45,086 bases of DNA from Clostridium sp. (GTDB lineage: Bacteria > Bacillota > Clostridia > Lachnospirales > Lachnospiraceae). Below the pieces are notes generated by a model. That model ran no database searches and was not told the origin of the DNA. It saw only the letters and a program-made list of their open reading frames with translations. Numbering within the stretch: the stretch's first letter is position 1; each line of letters starts with the position of its first letter. A program made the position numbers and the translations under genes. Positions 16,129 to 25,353 of this stretch are shown here, piece after piece. The stretch is taken from assembly GCA_004554205.1 (NCBI GenBank), contig SFNH01000006.1:1-45086 (forward strand), given 5' to 3'.

Positions 16129-18183
16129 TTAGATTATGCCAAATAGCATATAGATCATAGCGGAGCACAGACCGATGCAGAACAGAAGCAGGCTGAAAGA
16201 CAGACTGTGGAAGATCTGCCTCTGGATCCGCTCTGCCAGGGTCAATTCACGCATAAACGCGAAATTGGCCAGTTTCTCGGGTTCCCTGTTGTCCCGCATG
16301 AACATTCTCTGGAAAAACTCAAAAATCCAATCCACACTGTTGTCAAAGACGCGGGCGATAAAGCCTCCCAGCGTGGAGCATATATGGCTCGCCACGATCG
16401 TGTCCGCAAGGCGGTCGCAGATCCGGCCGAAGAATGCGCCGATCCCCGGAAGCACCTTTAAGAGCAGCGGGCGGTAGATCAGATTCTCAAGGTCGAGCCA
16501 GGACGGCCACGCGTTGATGTAGACACGATTGCCGTTTTCATCCTCCGCCATCAGGCATTTCCGGATGATCAGAAGGTACACCAGCGCGCCGATTGCCAGT
16601 GAGGCAAGTCCGCCCCTGATGTTAGTCCAGGAAAAATAGTGTACCGCATGCGCCGGCTCCTCACCGTGCATAAAGCCCTGTCCCATGGAGGCGATCCCGT
16701 TCATCAGCTTATAGGGAAGCATGCCGAGCGCCGGGAGGATCAGTGCCGATCCGAGAAGCGCAAACGCGCTCTCCTTATTCATATACTTGCCGTTTGAGGA
16801 ATCCATCTTCTCCTGGTTGTACGGGTTCTTCTCCACGAAGATCGCCACATAGAGCTTTGTCATGTAAGCTGCCGTGAGACCGCCGGAGAAGAGGAATATC
16901 GCCTCTACTGCCTGGAAGAATCTCGCCCAGAAGGTGTAGTCATGGAATTCCCATATGAACTCCACGATGCTCTCGTGGATCAGCGTCTTGCTGATGTAGC
17001 CGTTCCAGAACGGCATACCGATGATCCCGAGCACTCCCATCAGGAAAATGAAGTTTAAGAGCGGCTTTTTCCGCCCGAAGCCCCGGATCTCGTTTAAGTC
17101 GAGCTTGTGGAGGTTCATGTAGATCGCGCCGGCCGCCATAAAGAGCACCAGCTTGATCAGCGAGTGGTTCACCATGTGGAGCAGCGTACCCCTGACAGCC
17201 AGGGCGTTCTCCGCGCCGAGGAGCCCCTGCATACCGGCTCCCGTCATGATAAATCCGATCTGTGACATTGAGGAGCACGCGAGCGTCCTCTTTAAGTCAA
17301 TGGAGAATACCGCAAGAACCGCCCCGAGGAACATGGTGATCACGCCGAGGCACAGGATCGCAAACCCCCATGTCTGGTCGTGAAGAAAGATGTTCGAGCC
17401 GATCACCAGCACGCCGAACACGCCCGCCTTCGTGAGGATTCCCGAGAGCAGCGCCGACGCCGGAGCGGGCGCAACCGGGTGTGCCTTTGGAAGCCAGATG
17501 TGTAGCGGGAACATACCCGCCTTCGCGCCGAATCCGACCAGCATAAGCGCCGCGGCCAGATACAGCGTTCCCTTGTTCTCATAAGCGCGGCACGCGTCTA
17601 AGAGCAGATCCATGTCAAGCGTCCCGACGGCATTGTATAAGAGGAACAATCCCATCAGCATGACCATGCCGCCTAAGACCGCAACTGCCAGATAGGTGTC
17701 GCCCGCCCGCATGGCCGCCGGCTTCTCATCATGGATTACCATCACATACGATGCCATGGACATGATCTCAAAGAAGACGAATGTCGTAAATAAGTCCGCC
17801 GAGAGGAATACGCCCACCGTCGCGCCGAATGTAAGCAGCAAAAACAGGTAATAGCGGTTGCGGTTGCGGTAATGACCGAAGTATTCCCGCGAAAAGATCG
17901 TTGTCATCATCCACATCAGGATCGCGATCCCGCTGTACAGCGCGCGGAAGCCGTCCATCTTCAGGTAAAGCCCCCTGCCGCAGACATCGTCAAGACGGAA
18001 CGAGTAAACCGCGCCGCCCGCCACGCGCACGAAGAGAACCGCGATGATGGCAAATTCCAGAATCGCCACAAAATCCGCGAAGTAGTCTCTTGCCTTTTTG
18101 CTCCTGCGCCCGATCAGGTATCCGAGAAATGCACCTGCCATAGGCCACAGCGCCAAAAATAATAAAATCACATCACCTTTCAT
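16129..18183 (-). CDS. Long NuoL/MrpD-type proton/sodium-translocating subunit
   Basis: This 684-residue antiporter-like protein has a core typical of complex I NuoL/M and Mrp/Mbh subunits. Examples are FEIMSMASYVMV near residue 135, the KAGMFPLHIWLPKAHPVAPAP segment near 220-240 and MVNHSLIKLVLFMAAGA near 335. About 200 extra residues follow the core, including amphipathic stretches and more membrane helices near the end. That extension is reminiscent of the long lateral helix of NuoL but is not proven to be one. The ATG at 18183, with AGGCAGGA upstream, is preferred over the longer frame that would overlap its neighbour. It is one of four paralogous channel subunits in this operon. Confidence 0.88.
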   Translation of the reverse strand: MKGDVILLFLALWPMAGAFLGYLIGRRSKKARDYFADFVAILEFAIIAVLFVRVAGGAVYSFRLDDVCGRGLYLKMDGFRALYSGIAILMWMMTTIFSREYFGHYRNRNRYYLFLLLTFGATVGVFLSADLFTTFVFFEIMSMASYVMVIHDEKPAAMRAGDTYLAVAVLGGMVMLMGLFLLYNAVGTLDMDLLLDACRAYENKGTLYLAAALMLVGFGAKAGMFPLHIWLPKAHPVAPAPASALLSGILTKAGVFGVLVIGSNIFLHDQTWGFAILCLGVITMFLGAVLAVFSIDLKRTLACSSMSQIGFIMTGAGMQGLLGAENALAVRGTLLHMVNHSLIKLVLFMAAGAIYMNLHKLDLNEIRGFGRKKPLLNFIFLMGVLGIIGMPFWNGYISKTLIHESIVEFIWEFHDYTFWARFFQAVEAIFLFSGGLTAAYMTKLYVAIFVEKNPYNQEKMDSSNGKYMNKESAFALLGSALILPALGMLPYKLMNGIASMGQGFMHGEEPAHAVHYFSWTNIRGGLASLAIGALVYLLIIRKCLMAEDENGNRVYINAWPSWLDLENLIYRPLLLKVLPGIGAFFGRICDRLADTIVASHICSTLGGFIARVFDNSVDWIFEFFQRMFMRDNREPEKLANFAFMRELTLAERIQRQIFHSLSFSLLLFCIGLCSAMIYMLFGII

Positions 18184-18202
18184 CTCAAATCCTGCCTTTC
18201 TA

Positions 18203-19672
18203 TCACAATCCTGCTGCAACCTGATTGAAGAAGCTCATAAACGGTCCCGAACAAACTCCCATGAGCAGCATCATCAGGCAGAGAATGATTAACGGCGCTT
18301 TCATATAGACCGTCGGGTCCGCTTTGGGCCCGGCCGCGGTGTAGTCAAAATCTCCGCCGGGGAAGTACGCGCGGACAACGATCGTAAAGAGGTAGATCGC
18401 AGTCAGCACGGCCGAAATCATCAGCGCGAATATCCCGAGATACGCGATCGGGCTGGCGGACTGGGTCGCCGCCATAGCCAGGTTCCATTTGCTGATAAAT
18501 CCGCAGAGCCCCGGTACGCCTGTCAGCGCAAGGGAGGCGACGGTAAAGCACGCCATCGTTACCGGCATCTTCTTTCCGAAGCCGTCAAGCTCCTGCACAT
18601 ACTCGCACCCGGTCTTGCAGATGATCGCGCCGGCGCAGAAGAACAGGCAGATTTTCATCACGCCGTGGAAGATCATGTGGGACAGCGCCGCAGCCAGCCC
18701 CACCTGGCTCATCAGCGTAATGCCGAACACGATGTAGGACAGATTGCTGACTGTGGAATACGCCAGTCGGCGTTTTATGTGGCGCTCCCTCACCGCCATG
18801 AGCGAGCCGTACACGATCGTAATGACCGCCATCGCCATCACCACCGACTGAACCCAGGTTCCCGACAGAAAGTCGGTCCCGAAGCTGTAGAAGGTGACGC
18901 GGGCGATCGCGAACACACCGGCCTTTACCACTGCCACCGCATGGAGCAGAGCCGTGACCGGCGTCGGCGCGACGCCTGCCGTCGGGAGCCAGCCGTGGAA
19001 CGGAAATACAGCCGCCTTTACGCCAAAGCCCATGAAGGCGATCAGGTAAGCGATGAGTAACAGGGACGCCTTATCCCCGATCTCTCTCCCCGCCAGGATA
19101 CCGCCGAACGCAAAGTCCGTAGTGCCCGCAGCGGACAACAGGATCATGATCGCCACGAACGCACACGCCGCGCCCGCAACGGAGTAGATCAGGTACTTTC
19201 TCCCCGCATGGATCGCCTTCTTGTCCATCTCGTGCATGATGAGCGGAAGCGTGATAAACGTGAGGAGCTCGTAGAACAGGTACATCGTGATCAGGTTTGC
19301 GGAGAATGCCACTCCGACCACGATCCCGTACGCCGCCGTATAAAACGCGAAGAACGAGTCCTGCTTACCCTCATGCTCCATGTACTCAAACGCGTAGATG
19401 CTGGCTAAGGGCCAGAGCGCCGCCACCAGACCGGCAAATACCATGGACAGGCCGTCGATCTTAAACGCAATGGAGACCTGTGCGGTGATCGCCGCCAGCG
19501 TAAGCGCCCCGTCGGGACGGTTGAGCAGGAGGCAGAATACCAGGATGGAATTGAGCGCCACCGCTGCCGCCACATAAATCTCCCTGGATGATTTCTTTAA
19601 ATGCAAAGCGGGAAGCAGCGCTCCGGCCAGGACCGGGAGCAGCACCGGCAATATCATAAATATCGGACTCAC
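18203..19672 (-). CDS. NuoM/MrpD-type antiporter-like subunit
   Basis: This 489-residue, roughly 14-helix protein belongs to the complex I/Mrp antiporter-like family that conducts H+ or Na+ through the membrane. Recognisable parts are LFYELLTFITLPLI with its key glutamate near residue 135, the GVKAAVFPFHGWLPTAGVAP segment near 220 and HMIFHGVMKICLFFCAGA near 325. It ends in a helix at about residue 480. It lies 13 bp downstream of a close paralogue (19686-21161) and shares its layout, suggesting duplication within the operon. It offers no redox centre of its own, so it needs a partner to drive or use ion flow. Confidence 0.88.
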   Translation of the reverse strand: MSPIFMILPVLLPVLAGALLPALHLKKSSREIYVAAAVALNSILVFCLLLNRPDGALTLAAITAQVSIAFKIDGLSMVFAGLVAALWPLASIYAFEYMEHEGKQDSFFAFYTAAYGIVVGVAFSANLITMYLFYELLTFITLPLIMHEMDKKAIHAGRKYLIYSVAGAACAFVAIMILLSAAGTTDFAFGGILAGREIGDKASLLLIAYLIAFMGFGVKAAVFPFHGWLPTAGVAPTPVTALLHAVAVVKAGVFAIARVTFYSFGTDFLSGTWVQSVVMAMAVITIVYGSLMAVRERHIKRRLAYSTVSNLSYIVFGITLMSQVGLAAALSHMIFHGVMKICLFFCAGAIICKTGCEYVQELDGFGKKMPVTMACFTVASLALTGVPGLCGFISKWNLAMAATQSASPIAYLGIFALMISAVLTAIYLFTIVVRAYFPGGDFDYTAAGPKADPTVYMKAPLIILCLMMLLMGVCSGPFMSFFNQVAAGL

Positions 19673-19685
19673 GGTCTTCCCTCCC

Positions 19686-21161
19686 TTACATGACTGACGT
19701 TGCGATCACCCCAAAGAATGATGCAAGCGGAGTCGCAAACACACCAAAGAGGACAGCTGCCACCGACAAAATGATGAGCGGCACAGTCATAAACTTATTC
19801 GGTTCGCATTTCTCAAGCGAAGCGTAGTCAAAATCAGCACCCGGCAAAAATGCCTGGATGGAGATCGTGATCAGGTATCCTGCCGTCAAAAACGCACTGA
19901 TGAGGAGGATCACCGGACCGATCCAGCTATACGCGCCGCACCCGCTCTGCATGGAGCCCACGGCGAGATACCATTTGCTCACAAAGCCGCTTAAGGGCGG
20001 GATGCCGACTAATGACAGGGACGCGATGGTAAAGCACCACATCACGATGGGCATCCGCTTTCCGATGCCTTTCAACTGGTCTACCATAGTGTAGTGCGTC
20101 TTATAGATGATCGCACCGGCGCACATAAACAGGATATCCTTTGCAACAGAGTGGAACACCACATGCATCAGGGCGCCGATCATGCCGATCTGCGTCATTG
20201 TGGAGAGACCAAACAGCACATAGGACGCCTGGCTGACCGTAGAGTAGGCAAGCCTCTTTTTCAGCACCTTCTCCTTGTACGCCATCATCGAACCCATAAA
20301 GATCGTGATCAGCGTAAGCGTCATCCACGCGTACTGCACCCATGTTCCGCGCAGAAAGTCCACGCCCGCAATGTAGTAGACAACGCGGATGATGGCAAGG
20401 ACGCCCGCCTTCGTGATCACACCGGAGAGAACGGCCGATGCCGGAGCCGGAGCAACCGGGTGCGCGGTGGGCAGCCAGCCGTGAAGGGGGAACATACCCG
20501 CCTTAGCTGCAAAGCCCACGATCGCGAGGAAAAATACGACGAGGAGAATTCCCTCGTGGCCTGCGATCTTCGCCGGGTCAAGGACGCCGCCCGCGGTAAA
20601 TTCGATCGTTGTCCCATACGCGCAGGTAAAGAAGAATCCGATCAACGCAAGGGACGCGCCGAAAATGGAGTAGAACAAATATTTAAGTCCTGCCGCGATC
20701 GCCTGTCTGGTGCGGGTGTGGAGCACCATCGGAAGGCTTAAGAGCGTCATGCCCTCATAGAACAGATACAGCGTCATGTAGTTGCCTGCCATGCCAAGGC
20801 CGATGAGCACGCCCAGGGTCAGCAGATAAAAGCGGTAATAGCTCTCGTTTTTCTCCTCATGCTTCATATACTCCAGGGAAAAGATCCCCGCGAGCAGCCA
20901 CATAACAGATACAAGAAGCGTAAACAGCCACGTCAGATTATCCACGCGCAACAAAACTGGCAGGAAATCCGTCAGCTTGAGGAGCACAAGGCTCCCGCCG
21001 CCCTTTAAGGCAATAAGTAACAGCGCCAGGTTAATGATCAGAACAGCCGACACATACTTTTCGCGGAAAGACCGGTCACTGAACTGATCCTTGATCACCA
21101 GCGTAAAAAGCGCCGCTAACATCGGAAAAAATATCGGTACAATCAACATAATGGAACTCAT
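19686..21161 (-). CDS. NuoM/MrpD-type antiporter-like subunit (paralogue)
   Basis: This 491-residue membrane protein has the same family signature as the next gene: LFYEGMTLLSLPMV near residue 133, AKAGMFPLHGWLPTAHPVAP near 220 and HVVFHSVAKDILFMCAGA near 325. The HPVAPAPASA form of the central motif is closer to the long NuoL-like subunit than to the 489-residue paralogue, which has GVAPTPVTA. Each subunit therefore seems to be a distinct, conserved channel rather than a recent copy. Spacing is 12 bp from the upstream gene and 13 bp to the next, as expected in one operon. Confidence 0.88.
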   Translation of the reverse strand: MSSIMLIVPIFFPMLAALFTLVIKDQFSDRSFREKYVSAVLIINLALLLIALKGGGSLVLLKLTDFLPVLLRVDNLTWLFTLLVSVMWLLAGIFSLEYMKHEEKNESYYRFYLLTLGVLIGLGMAGNYMTLYLFYEGMTLLSLPMVLHTRTRQAIAAGLKYLFYSIFGASLALIGFFFTCAYGTTIEFTAGGVLDPAKIAGHEGILLVVFFLAIVGFAAKAGMFPLHGWLPTAHPVAPAPASAVLSGVITKAGVLAIIRVVYYIAGVDFLRGTWVQYAWMTLTLITIFMGSMMAYKEKVLKKRLAYSTVSQASYVLFGLSTMTQIGMIGALMHVVFHSVAKDILFMCAGAIIYKTHYTMVDQLKGIGKRMPIVMWCFTIASLSLVGIPPLSGFVSKWYLAVGSMQSGCGAYSWIGPVILLISAFLTAGYLITISIQAFLPGADFDYASLEKCEPNKFMTVPLIILSVAAVLFGVFATPLASFFGVIATSVM

Positions 21162-21173
21162 TTTTTCTTCCTC

Positions 21174-22664
21174 CTATCCCAGCATTCCCAATCCATCTGT
21201 AATCATCTGAATAAACGGCCGCGAGCCGATGCCCAGCACAAAGTTAAGCGCAATAAATACTACCATGGAGATGATAAACGGCAGATCCTTCCGGTCGGGA
21301 ACGAACTTGCACTTATCTCCGGAGCGTGAAAACAGCACCATGATGGCCGGAATGTAATAGAGCGCATTCAGCACCGTACTGATCGACAGAACGATCAGCG
21401 CCGGGATCATCTTGCCCGGCATCTCAAGAGCCGCCGCCGCCAGATTCATTTTGGAGACGAAGCCCGCCGTAAACGGAATGCCGATCATGGACAGTGAGCC
21501 CACCACGAACGCGATGCCCGCCAGCATATTGCGCCAGCCTGCGCCGCGGATATCCGTAAATTTCTTGCTTCCTCCTGACACTTCCATAAATCCTCCTGCC
21601 GCACAGAACAGCATCGGCTTTGTCACGGCATGAGCCAGAATGTGGAAGCAGGCGGCAACCATGCCGAATACGCTTCCCAGGCCGATCCCCATGTAGATAT
21701 AGCCGATCTGCGCCACGCTGGAGTATGCTATCATGCGCTTTAAGTCATTTTCCTTCAGCGAGTTGAAGGAGCCCATGACCATGGCGATCAGGCCCATGAC
21801 GAACAGGACGTTGACCGCCTTTGTGCCATAGAGCACATCAAGCCCGATGACGCGGTAAAAAATCTTGATCAGAAGAATGATATACGCCTTCAAAACCAGT
21901 CCGGACAGGATCGCGCTGGATGACGAGGTGGAAGAACCGTGGGCATCCGGCAGCCAGGAATGGAACGGATAAAGCGCACTCTTGATCGCCATGCCGATGG
22001 CGAACAGGCACACGATCATCTCAAGGGGCAGGCGGTACTCTCCGGTGGCCGCCAAAACGGCAATGCTCTCCTTGATATTCGACATCAGAAGATGTCCGGT
22101 GATATCGTAGAGAATGCAGATTCCGATCAGGAACAGTCCGGATCCGAGCAGGCTCATGATCAGATACCTGGTCGTCGCGACAAGCGTCTCCTTCGCCCTG
22201 CGGAGCATCACGATGGCGCAGGAGGCGATCGTGTTGATCTCCACAAACACATATGCGGTAAACAGATCGTTGGTGTAGATCAGTGCAAGCATGGAGCTGA
22301 ACAAAAGGTTGATCATCAGGAAATAGCTGTTGATCTTCGTCTCCTCCACATCATGGAAGATATGCTTCATGCCGCCAAACAAGGACAGCATCATCACCAG
22401 GCTGAACATAAGCGCCATCAGCGCCTCAAACACGCCGATGCGGATCTCATTTCCGAACGGGGCCGGGAAATGTCCCATCCAGTAAACATAGTACTCGCCG
22501 GTCCGCAGCGTAAACTGCAGCACTGCCGCCGACATCACGCCGATCGCCGTGATGGTGCCGAGGCAGAGGTTCCTTGCGGCCTTTGGCTTTAATACCGCGC
22601 AAAGCACACCGGTAACCATGGACAGAATAATGCTGATAAACGGGAAATTCTGTACGAGTATCAT
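21174..22664 (-). CDS. MrpD/NuoN-type antiporter-like subunit
   Basis: This 496-residue integral membrane protein has VFVEINTIASCAIV near residue 140, IKSALYPFHSWLPDAHGSSS near 225-245 and HILAHAVTKPMLFCAAGG near 330. The long serine-rich version of the central motif is typical of MrpD/MbhH-like proteins next to an MrpC. Two ATGs are close together at 22670 and 22664. The second stands seven bases after AGGGGG and overlaps the MrpC stop as TAATG, so it is preferred; the first would add two residues. It directly follows MrpC, the standard C-D order of Mrp operons. Confidence 0.9.
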   Translation of the reverse strand: MILVQNFPFISIILSMVTGVLCAVLKPKAARNLCLGTITAIGVMSAAVLQFTLRTGEYYVYWMGHFPAPFGNEIRIGVFEALMALMFSLVMMLSLFGGMKHIFHDVEETKINSYFLMINLLFSSMLALIYTNDLFTAYVFVEINTIASCAIVMLRRAKETLVATTRYLIMSLLGSGLFLIGICILYDITGHLLMSNIKESIAVLAATGEYRLPLEMIVCLFAIGMAIKSALYPFHSWLPDAHGSSTSSSSAILSGLVLKAYIILLIKIFYRVIGLDVLYGTKAVNVLFVMGLIAMVMGSFNSLKENDLKRMIAYSSVAQIGYIYMGIGLGSVFGMVAACFHILAHAVTKPMLFCAAGGFMEVSGGSKKFTDIRGAGWRNMLAGIAFVVGSLSMIGIPFTAGFVSKMNLAAAALEMPGKMIPALIVLSISTVLNALYYIPAIMVLFSRSGDKCKFVPDRKDLPFIISMVVFIALNFVLGIGSRPFIQMITDGLGMLG

Positions 22665-23044
22665 TAGCATACCCCCTGCTCTTTCTGCATTTTTGAAACG
22701 ATCTCATCCAGATCCAGAGTCCCATACGCCCGGTAGAGCCGGACCGCTAAGGCCAGGAAAAAGGCGGAGAAGCTCACCGACACAACGATGCCGGTCAGCA
22801 CCAGACCGCTTGGGATCGGATTGATGTAGGTTTCATATTGAATCGGCTCGCTGGCGACGATCGGGGCGATCCTCCCGGTAATGTATCCCTTGGACGCCAG
22901 GAACAGATAAACTGCCGTGTCCATGAAATTGAAGCCGATGATCTTCTTTATAATGTTCCGGTTCAGCAAAAGCGTCGTGAAGCCTATCCCAAAGACAATC
23001 ATCGCTGTCATCTCATAATAATTGGTAAACAGACCTTTTAACAT
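22664..23044 (-). CDS. mrpC: MrpC/NuoK-type subunit
   Basis: This 126-residue protein has three predicted transmembrane helices, matching MrpC (MnhC), the relative of complex I NuoK. The helix-2 region, NIIKKIIGFNFMDTAVYLFL, and the third helix, TGIVVSVSFSAFFLALAVRL, are typical. The start at 23044 has GGAGG nine bases upstream and leaves a single base after the stop of the preceding gene, so an earlier in-frame start was rejected. It should form the small membrane channel piece beside the D subunit. Confidence 0.9.
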   Translation of the reverse strand: MLKGLFTNYYEMTAMIVFGIGFTTLLLNRNIIKKIIGFNFMDTAVYLFLASKGYITGRIAPIVASEPIQYETYINPIPSGLVLTGIVVSVSFSAFFLALAVRLYRAYGTLDLDEIVSKMQKEQGVC

Positions 23045-23045
23045 A

Positions 23046-23978
23046 TCAGATTGCCTCCCTGTCAAATAATGAGTAAAACCCGAACATCGTGCAGGCTACG
23101 ATCACACCGACACAGATATTTAACGGGAGGATCAGGCCGCTGCTGATCAAATCTCCCGGCACCCCGATGGGGATGATGGAGTGAAGGTGGTTTGCGCCTG
23201 TGTAAAAGGAATAGCTCTTGGCCAGGGCGTAAAAGCCGAGCGCCGTCACGATCACCGTGTTGAAGGTCCTGTAGGTGAAGAACTGACGAACCTTCGACGA
23301 ACCGAACGCATTGTAGTAAAGGATCAGCGCCGCTCCCATGATCGTGCCGCCCGAGAAGCCGCCGCCCGGTGAGATATGTCCGTTTAACACGACATAGATC
23401 CCGAAGATCAGCGCCAGCGGGATCAGGAGACGCGCCATCGTCTGGAGGATGATGTCCCCGCCGTGCTCATAGATCGCATCGCCGGGCTCCTTCCCGCGCT
23501 TTTTCCTGTCATTGCGGAGCAGGATGATCACGGCCCCCGCCGCGATAAACAGCACCGTGGACTCTCCGAAGGTATCGAACGCACGGTAGTCCAGGATCAT
23601 GCCCGCCACCATGTTGACCGCGCCGGTGTCCTTCATGCTGTCCTCGATGTACTTGCGCGCGACCTCATTGTTCGCGGGGTTTGACGGTTCTCCGAAGGAC
23701 GGAAGATACGCCACGGTCATAAGCAGGCAGCCGATGATAACGCAGGCGGACACTACGGAGAGGATTTTGTAAAAGCGGTTGTAAACCGCGAGCTCATTGT
23801 GTGTCGCCCACTCCTGCCACCGTTCCGTCATGGTTTTCTCATGGTGGCGCCTCTCCTCCTTCACCGGCTCCGGGGCCGCCGCCGCTTCCTCCGCCTGAGC
23901 GCTTTCCTGCGCTCCCTGATACGGCACTCCGTCGATCCAGGCGTTAAGACGTTTCCAAAGCTCTCTGCACTTACTCAT
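23046..23978 (-). CDS. MbhE plus MrpB fusion-type subunit
   Basis: This is a 310-residue protein. A charged, Ala/Glu-rich cytosolic stretch (residues 15-60) precedes an MbhE-like region with DYRAFDTFGESTVLF near residue 130. A MrpB-like domain follows, with GGDIILQTMARLLIPLALIF near 175 and GHISPGGGFSGGTIMGAALI near 205. In Mrp antiporters these parts belong to the A-subunit tail and the B subunit. Start 23978 has AGGAGG eight bases upstream and overlaps the MbhD-like gene by 8 bp. The N-terminal acidic extension is unusual and may contact a cytosolic partner, though that is inference. Confidence 0.88.
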   Translation of the reverse strand: MSKCRELWKRLNAWIDGVPYQGAQESAQAEEAAAAPEPVKEERRHHEKTMTERWQEWATHNELAVYNRFYKILSVVSACVIIGCLLMTVAYLPSFGEPSNPANNEVARKYIEDSMKDTGAVNMVAGMILDYRAFDTFGESTVLFIAAGAVIILLRNDRKKRGKEPGDAIYEHGGDIILQTMARLLIPLALIFGIYVVLNGHISPGGGFSGGTIMGAALILYYNAFGSSKVRQFFTYRTFNTVIVTALGFYALAKSYSFYTGANHLHSIIPIGVPGDLISSGLILPLNICVGVIVACTMFGFYSLFDREAI

Positions 23979-24225
23979 CGTCCCCGCCTCCTTCCATCGC
24001 ATTCACCTTCTTCAAGGTCACAAAGAAGAGAATGCTCGTGACGCCGGCTCCCACCGCCGCCTCCGTGATGGCAAGATCCGGAGACTGCAGGATGATCCAC
24101 AGCACCGACATGACAAGGCTGTAGGACATGAATATGATCAGGGATACCAGAAGCTTGTTCGTCAGGCATACCGCCAAAGCGCAGACGATCAAAAATGAGA
24201 GAAGGATTCCTTCAAAAACGCTCAT
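23971..24225 (-). CDS. MbhD-like subunit (DUF4040 type)
   Basis: This 84-residue protein has three short hydrophobic helices and the segment SPDLAITEAAVGAGVTSILF, which is the hallmark of MbhD and the matching part of MrpA. The glutamate in AITEAAVG is the conserved in-membrane acidic residue of this family. Its start (24225, after GAGGTGATC) overlaps the MrpG stop as ATGA, and its end overlaps the MbhE/MrpB start. These overlaps point to tightly coupled synthesis of complex subunits. MbhD and MbhE as separate genes, with no full MrpA, is the arrangement of Mbh/Mbs-like modules. Confidence 0.9.
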   Translation of the reverse strand: MSVFEGILLSFLIVCALAVCLTNKLLVSLIIFMSYSLVMSVLWIILQSPDLAITEAAVGAGVTSILFFVTLKKVNAMEGGGDDE

Positions 24226-24551
24226 GAATTGATCACCTCGCATTCCTCATCAATCTTTTCGTTGGTCAGGACCTCGACCTTGCAGATCAGGTGGCTGCAT
24301 ACCGGGTTTGCCATCCAGAGAAACGCAATGATCAGGCACAGCTTTAAGCTCATCACGGTAAATCCGGTCAAAAAGATCAGCCCTACAAGCATCAGGAAAA
24401 TCCCGAGCGTATCACACGCCGCCGCGATATGCATCCGGTTTAAGATGTAGTTAAAGCGAAACACGCCGAACAGGGCGATGCAGATGATCGCAAGACCCAG
24501 AAGGATCAAAACCGCCGCTATGGCGAATCGCACCCATGCTAATATCATCAT
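24222..24551 (-). CDS. mrpG: MrpG/MnhG-type subunit
   Basis: This 109-residue, three-helix protein carries the MrpG signature GVFRFNYILNRMHIAAACDTLG near residues 30-50. It also has a short polar C-terminus (NEKIDEECEVINS). The start at 24551 lies after GGAGGAAGA and overlaps the MrpF stop (ATGA). In Mrp antiporters G is a small accessory subunit needed for assembly. Together with E and F it forms the usual E-F-G block at the head of this operon. Confidence 0.9.
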   Translation of the reverse strand: MMILAWVRFAIAAVLILLGLAIICIALFGVFRFNYILNRMHIAAACDTLGIFLMLVGLIFLTGFTVMSLKLCLIIAFLWMANPVCSHLICKVEVLTNEKIDEECEVINS

Positions 24552-24889
24552 TCTTCCTCCTCCCACTCTGTTTTCTCCTCCGCGCAGGTCGTCTCCCGGT
24601 TCTTCTTCCGGTGATGCGCCTCAATGTAAAGGTTGACCAGCACAACGACCGCCAAAAAGCTGATCAGGGAATAGACGAGCGCGACGTCTACCAGATAGTC
24701 CTCGCCGATCAGCAGCGCGAGGATGCAGATCAGCATGATCGTCTTGGTGCCGATCAGGTTCACGGAGATGATCCGGTCGGTGAATCTCGGCCCCAAAAGC
24801 CCGCGCAGCAGGCAGAAGCAGACCGCGATCGCCAGGACGATGATCGCAAAGGTCAAAAGAAATTGTGTAGCCATATCCAGAATACTCAT
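24548..24889 (-). CDS. mrpF: MrpF/MnhF-type subunit
   Basis: This 113-residue protein has three transmembrane helices. The loop GPRFTDRIISVNLIGTKTIM (about residues 33-52) is the hallmark of MrpF, with its conserved aspartate followed by arginine. The last 25 residues are a glutamate- and lysine-rich cytosolic tail, longer than usual. It overlaps MrpE upstream and MrpG downstream by 4 bp each. The charged tails of F, G and MbhE all face the same side in Mrp complexes, where a cytosolic partner could dock. Confidence 0.9.
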   Translation of the reverse strand: MSILDMATQFLLTFAIIVLAIAVCFCLLRGLLGPRFTDRIISVNLIGTKTIMLICILALLIGEDYLVDVALVYSLISFLAVVVLVNLYIEAHHRKKNRETTCAEEKTEWEEEE

Positions 24890-25353
24890 GCGTTCGCCTC
24901 CTCCATCTTGCGCAGGATCTGTACAAACGAGGAATCCTCGATCCCCTCCGCCATGCTCTTGTCAAGGCAGTGGATGCAGTACAGGTTATCCTCCAGATCT
25001 ACGGTGATCGTGCCGGGCGTCAGCGTGATGGAATTGGCGAGCAGCACGCGGGAGCCGGTCTCCTTTAAATCCGTGCGGAAATAAAAAAGCTGCGGCTCAA
25101 ACTCCATCTTCTTCGATACTGCCAGCTTCAGCACGACGATATTGGCCTTGATGATCTCCGTGATGAGGACCATCAGGTATTCCGCCATGTAGCCCAGGCG
25201 TTTCAGCCGGTTTTTCGGAGCCGGTTTCCCATCGCTTAAGTATTTCCTGCAAAACCACGAAAGCGCCGCGGAAAGTGCCAGCCCTACCAGACAGATCTGA
25301 AGCGTGATCCTGCCGTTAAAGATAATCCAAAGGGCAAAGATAACAAAAAACAT
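24886..25353 (-). CDS. mrpE: MrpE/MnhE-type subunit
   Basis: This 155-residue protein has two N-terminal membrane helices (FFVIFALWIIFNG and the next), then a soluble domain. The SITLTPGTITVD motif near residues 110-121 and the following CIHCLD (in place of the usual HxxD end) identify MrpE. The ATG at 25353 is preferred over the adjacent TTG; GGAGG is nine bases upstream. Its start is inside the stop of the 43-residue ORF (TGATG), so the two are translationally coupled. Confidence 0.9.
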   Translation of the reverse strand: MFFVIFALWIIFNGRITLQICLVGLALSAALSWFCRKYLSDGKPAPKNRLKRLGYMAEYLMVLITEIIKANIVVLKLAVSKKMEFEPQLFYFRTDLKETGSRVLLANSITLTPGTITVDLEDNLYCIHCLDKSMAEGIEDSSFVQILRKMEEANA

